Positions 60,789-64,000 of a DNA stretch of 64,000 nt are shown here, piece by piece. The position numbers and the translations under genes are program-made. Below the pieces are notes generated by a model. That model searched no databases. It saw only the letters and a program-made list of their open reading frames with translations, and was not told where the DNA came from. This stretch comes from an uncultured Siphonobacter sp. (lineage in GTDB: Bacteria > Bacteroidota > Bacteroidia > Cytophagales > Spirosomataceae). The stretch spans positions 1-64,000 of the forward strand of contig CAJYIW010000017.1 in assembly GCA_913775095.1 (NCBI GenBank), in the 5' to 3' direction. Within the stretch, counting starts at the first letter, position 1; every line of letters starts with the position of its first letter.

Positions 60789-62591
60789 TTAGTTCGTTTC
60801 CAGTTGAATCAGTAAATCAATCCGAAAGGTTTGTTCATCGGCAATGATTTGCAGGGTATGTTGAGCCGGATAGATTAATTCCAGCCGTTTTTGAACGTTA
60901 CGCAGCCCGATTCCTGATTTTTCCTGCAAGATGGTTTTAGGTACTACTGAATTCGCGAGGTGCATGGATAACTGATTCTCCGTCAGGTTCAGGTTCAGAT
61001 GAATCCAGCAGGGAGCATCCGTTCGAATGCCGTACTGAAACGCATTTTCAATGAATGGAATCAGGAGCATGGGAGCCATGTGCAGCGAAGGAATATACGA
61101 AGGAAATTCCGTTTGAATAGCAATGTCTGCATCGTTGGGTAGCCGTTTTCGCTGGAATTTAATGTATTCTTTGATGAATTGAATTTCTTCGTATAGAGGA
61201 ACTTTTGTTCTCGCATCAGTTTCCTCCACATACTTCATCAAACCCACAAGCTGTTGCAAACTCTCTTCGGTTAGCGTACCTTTCAACTGCGTTTCTGTCC
61301 GTACTAAATTACGTAGCTGAGTCAATAACTGACTATTTGTATCGTATTTTTTCTGTCTTTTTAATTGCCTTTCCAGGTTTTTAGTCTGATAGACCCACAG
61401 CACTGAAGTATAAACAATAGCGGAACACAAGTAAGGGAAAAAGCTCGTTATCCATATAATAGTTGTACCCTTAATAATACCTGCATAAAATTCCGCATTA
61501 AATGCTCTTTCCCATAGATGTTTTACTCCAGCTTTGTTAACTGAAAGTATGGCATAGCGGGAATGATTATTAATTAATGCGACGTTTAGTTCGTTCTGAA
61601 TGTTCATTACCATCCAGTACAGGAAGGCCATTCCATACATAATAAGTAAGTATAAAGGCAATTTATAAAACACTTCTTTAAGCTTACTGGTATTAAGCCA
61701 TAAGGGGGCAAAAACTTTTTCAAAATGTATCACGGAAAACACCGCAAGCAGTAAAGCATTCACGAATACACCATTAGGATTAAGCATCATTTTATAACAT
61801 ACCTCACTCGAATATTTACCTGAAACCGTTTCACTGAATACGAGAGATACAACAATGCTACGCAGAAAAAAAAGGAGCCCAATGATGATCGCTGTAGTAT
61901 AAATGATTCTACTTCTGGCTTCGTGCATTTGAGGTTCATTAGAAGGAAAAAGGACTTTCGTACGGGCCTGCTGGCTAATCTTTTGTATGGAATCCGCCAG
62001 CTTGGTTAAGTTATCTTTGATTGATTGTCCATAAATGGTATTCAGTGCATTGTATAAAAAGTGGGGATTGATCTGTGATTTAAGTAACGCCAGCTCAGCT
62101 TGTCGATTGGAAATCAATAACTTTTTTCGCTTTTCATACACATCCACTAATAGATACACAAACCCCGAAATCAGGAATAATAAAACATAGTGTAAGGATC
62201 CCGTCAGTATTACTTTTCGCTCGGGCTCACTTCGCATGCCTCTTTCAAAAAGTTTAATAGTTTCGTTCAAATCAACAACAGCAGCAAGATATTCAGTAAT
62301 GTCATGGGTAGCCTGATTACCTATGGACAAGTCTACTATTATGCTTATGCTTAAAACAAGAAAGAATAACAGAATCTTTACCAGGTATTTCCCCCCGTAT
62401 TCTCCCTTAAAAACCGGATTAATGAGTAATCGATAACTCACATATCCCATCGTAGAATATAATAAAGCAAACAGACTATGCTTTATATAGAAAGACCCTT
62501 CATGTTCGCCAATGATGGTTATTTGAAAAAATAGTACGATTACGCAAACCTGGGCGAAAAAGACGAGTAAATGGCGTGGGAGACTTAGCAT
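60789..62591 (-). CDS. LytS-type sensor histidine kinase with a membrane module inserted between H-box and ATPase
   Basis: Protein of 600 residues with unusual order. Module 1: four transmembrane helices (about 8-27, 37-57, 71-90, 130-150), then the phospho-acceptor box AELALLKSQINPHFLYNALN (His177). Instead of the ATPase domain, a second membrane module follows (helices about 229-251, 274-291, 311-331, 372-398). After it comes a helical stretch where a second H-box would be expected (LERQLKRQKKYDTNSQLLTQ) but no PHFL-N is present, then the usual post-H-box part (LMKYVEETDARTKVPLYEEI) and the HATPase with N-box IPFIENAFQYG and G-box GIGLRN. It looks like a fusion of two kinases, one without ATPase and one without H-box. 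It pairs with the LytTR regulator 11 bp downstream. Confidence 0.88.
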   Translation of the reverse strand: MLSLPRHLLVFFAQVCVIVLFFQITIIGEHEGSFYIKHSLFALLYSTMGYVSYRLLINPVFKGEYGGKYLVKILLFFLVLSISIIVDLSIGNQATHDITEYLAAVVDLNETIKLFERGMRSEPERKVILTGSLHYVLLFLISGFVYLLVDVYEKRKKLLISNRQAELALLKSQINPHFLYNALNTIYGQSIKDNLTKLADSIQKISQQARTKVLFPSNEPQMHEARSRIIYTTAIIIGLLFFLRSIVVSLVFSETVSGKYSSEVCYKMMLNPNGVFVNALLLAVFSVIHFEKVFAPLWLNTSKLKEVFYKLPLYLLIMYGMAFLYWMVMNIQNELNVALINNHSRYAILSVNKAGVKHLWERAFNAEFYAGIIKGTTIIWITSFFPYLCSAIVYTSVLWVYQTKNLERQLKRQKKYDTNSQLLTQLRNLVRTETQLKGTLTEESLQQLVGLMKYVEETDARTKVPLYEEIQFIKEYIKFQRKRLPNDADIAIQTEFPSYIPSLHMAPMLLIPFIENAFQYGIRTDAPCWIHLNLNLTENQLSMHLANSVVPKTILQEKSGIGLRNVQKRLELIYPAQHTLQIIADEQTFRIDLLIQLETN

Positions 62592-62827
62592 GAGTCTTTA
62601 ATTTTGTTTCGAAAGCAAAAGAAGCTGTTCACTTTCCAGGGCGAAAATAAAAGGGATGAAACCTGCTTCTGGTGGGGTAGAAAGAACATTTTCAAAAACA
62701 GACAGCCGCTTTGTCAGCTTATCGGGTATTTTCACTAATAAAATGAAATAGAAATCCGGTCACTCTCTGGTTTTTACGTATCTTAGATTCATTAATTCCA
62801 TCAGCCATCGAACATAAGAATAAACAC

Positions 62828-63865
62828 ATTGGTATCAAGGATATAGCCCGGCACGCGAATGTGTCCATTGGCCCGGTCGATCGTGTGTTGCACAATCGGG
62901 GGGGCGTATCCAAAGCGACCCGGGAGCGTATTCTCAAAGCCATTGAGGAGCTGAACTATCAGCCAAACATCCTGGCCAGCCGCCTTAAATCCAGCAAGCA
63001 ATATTCACTGGCGATTCTGGTTCCCCGGGCTACGGATGCCATTCCGTTCTGGCACGAGCATGCCGTAGGCGTGGATCAGGCCGAAAAGGAAATACGGCAG
63101 TTTGACGTTTCCACCAAACTCTTTTTCTTCGATCAGAACAGTGAAGCTTCTTTCCGGGAAAGCGTAGATGAGATCATCGCTGATAATATCGACGGGGTGT
63201 TCATGGTTCCGGTCTTTTATACCGATGCGATCCGGCTACTACACGCCTGCAGAAAGCGGCAGATTCCCTGCCTGCTTTTCGATACCAATCTTCCTGACCT
63301 TGACGACCTTAGCTTTATCGGGCAAAATGCGTTTGACAGTGGTTTCCTGGCCGGAGAGTTACTCTTTCAGTGCCTGCCCGCCGATGCCTCCATCCTGGTG
63401 GTGAACATCGTTCGGGAACACGATAACCATTTGCAGTTCAGCAAACGGGAAGAAGGCTTTCGAGCCTTTTTTCAGCAACATCAGCCTCAGGTGCTTCTGC
63501 ACAAATTTGAATCCCGCCAGGGAATGAATCCAGACGTTGAGAAAGCCTTGCTTGCTGAACTGACCCAATCGCCTTCCATTCATTCCATCTTTGCGACCAA
63601 TGGGATTCAGTACGTAGCTCAACTGTTTGAAAAACAGGGTATTCGAACCTATAAATTGCTTGGCTACGATATTATCCCCGATACCGTTGAATACTTGCAG
63701 AAAGAATACATTCAGTTTTTGATTAGTCAGCAACCCAAGACGCAGGTGTACGAGGGAATCAAATTACTGTATCAGCACATCATTCTCAAACAGAACCTGG
63801 AGCGTAACTATTTCCTGCCGATTGACATCGTGATGAAATCCAATCTGAAGTATTACGTGAAATGA
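62828..63865 (+). CDS. LacI-family transcriptional regulator
   Basis: Regulator of about 345 residues. The LacI helix-turn-helix is GIKDIARHANVSIGPVDRVL followed by HNRGGVSKATRERILKAIEE and LNYQPN; the rest is a periplasmic-binding-protein-like effector domain (SLAILVPRATDAIPFWHEHA to PIDIVMKSNLKYYV). The start is a problem: the first standard start codon in frame is GTG at 62861, inside the recognition region, which would remove half of the DNA-binding motif. Upstream in the same frame there are only ATT codons at 62828 and 62795. I place the start at 62828 provisionally. Related proteins respond to sugars; it faces, tail to tail, a probable sugar esterase gene. It is divergent from the histidine kinase gene. 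Confidence 0.87.
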   Translation: MGIKDIARHANVSIGPVDRVLHNRGGVSKATRERILKAIEELNYQPNILASRLKSSKQYSLAILVPRATDAIPFWHEHAVGVDQAEKEIRQFDVSTKLFFFDQNSEASFRESVDEIIADNIDGVFMVPVFYTDAIRLLHACRKRQIPCLLFDTNLPDLDDLSFIGQNAFDSGFLAGELLFQCLPADASILVVNIVREHDNHLQFSKREEGFRAFFQQHQPQVLLHKFESRQGMNPDVEKALLAELTQSPSIHSIFATNGIQYVAQLFEKQGIRTYKLLGYDIIPDTVEYLQKEYIQFLISQQPKTQVYEGIKLLYQHIILKQNLERNYFLPIDIVMKSNLKYYVK

Positions 63866-63883
63866 GGCATTCCTAATTTTCAT

Positions 63884-63913
63884 AAAAAAAGCCCGATTGC
63901 CCGGGCTTTTTTT
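63884..63913. terminator. Bidirectional terminator between the LacI regulator and the converging gene
   Basis: Stem AGCCCG / CGGGCT (63890-63895 and 63902-63907) flanked by A-run and T-run that also pair (63884-63889 with 63908-63913). It works for the LacI gene on the plus strand and for the minus-strand gene ending at 63912. Confidence 0.9.
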
Positions 63914-64000
63914 ATTTCTCGTATCTGGCCTGAAGGGTAACCCCCGGCCAGTCGTCGGTGCGGAACGGCGTGAGCGGAAATCCATCCGAAGTAAAGACAT
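63912..64000 (-). CDS. Probable sialate O-acetylesterase, C-terminal fragment
   Basis: The last 28 codons of a minus-strand gene entering from the right edge, ending at the TAA at 63912-63914. The residues read VFTSDGFPLTPFRTDDWPGV and end TLQARYEK. The phrase G-x-P-x-x-P-F-R-T-D-D-W-P-G is typical of the C-terminus of sialate O-acetylesterase-like (SGNH) enzymes, which remove acetyl groups from sugars. With only the tail visible, this is a tentative assignment. Another frame in the same stretch opens with ATG but shows no family-like sequence. Confidence 0.55.
   Translation of the reverse strand, partial: VFTSDGFPLTPFRTDDWPGVTLQARYEK

Noticed and set aside
1-64000. tRNA, rRNA or complete insertion sequences
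   Set aside because: No T-loop/anticodon arrangement, rRNA motif or transposase catalytic sequence was recognised anywhere in the window.

Overview
The window comes from a member of the Bacteroidota, most likely order Cytophagales. The evidence is a SusC/SusD pair with a FecI-type sigma factor and FecR anti-sigma factor, two proteins with type IX secretion (T9SS) C-terminal sorting domains, many signal-peptide lipoproteins, near absence of Shine-Dalgarno sites, and two perfect Bacteroidota promoters (TTG-N19-TAnnTTTG). Base composition is moderate and most genes are on the minus strand. I cannot name the genus. No rRNA, tRNA, CRISPR array or intact insertion sequence was seen.

Layout. 1-12.9 kb (minus) is one nutrient-acquisition locus. 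In transcription order it has an ECF sigma factor, FecR, an STN-containing SusC, SusD, a small lipoprotein, an exported ADP-ribosylglycohydrolase-family enzyme, a PQQ-type dehydrogenase carrying its own cytochrome c, a Tat-exported Gfo/Idh/MocA oxidoreductase and a cut-off exported protein. 13-19.5 kb has a GNAT acetyltransferase, two unrelated thioredoxin-fold exported proteins (one in an AT-rich island), a membrane four-helix-bundle sensor module without an output domain, a relic of a short-chain dehydrogenase (SDR) and an intact Tat-exported SDR. 19.7-21.3 kb is a GH32 fructanase. 21.4-27.8 kb is an ethanolamine block (permease-EutB-EutC, each overlapping by 4 bp) next to a phosphocholine-specific phospholipase C, which suggests use of phospholipid head groups. 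28-34 kb (plus) has two lone receiver-domain proteins, a PhoX-like lipoprotein, an imelysin-like/di-haem peroxidase fusion and a DUF3784 membrane protein. 34.5-38.4 kb has a T9SS choice-of-anchor-A protein, a glycine-zipper stress protein and a DUF2490 outer-membrane protein. 38.8-44.7 kb is a GH106-like glycosidase, a sulfatase and a serine hydrolase broken by one in-frame stop. 45-47.7 kb holds a small exported protein and two esterases. 48.3-56.1 kb has a 1437-residue T9SS protein built of seven repeats, then a SWIM-SNF2 helicase. 56.1-64 kb has a compound-hairpin element, a TPR-membrane / TPR-AAA+ pair, a second SDR, a LytTR regulator with an unusually built histidine kinase, a LacI-family regulator and the tail of a probable sugar esterase.

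The most interesting items are the histidine kinase whose phospho-acceptor box and ATPase domain are separated by a second membrane module (60789-62591); the seven-repeat T9SS protein with one cysteine pair per repeat; the sigma/anti-sigma-linked SusCD locus with an exported ADP-ribosylglycohydrolase; the TPR/AAA+ membrane pair whose promoter implies a leaderless mRNA; the four-hairpin element at 56123-56256; the receiver with a lost Mg-ligand Asp; and the single-codon pseudogene at 43446-44687. All assignments rest on reading the sequence, with no database search.
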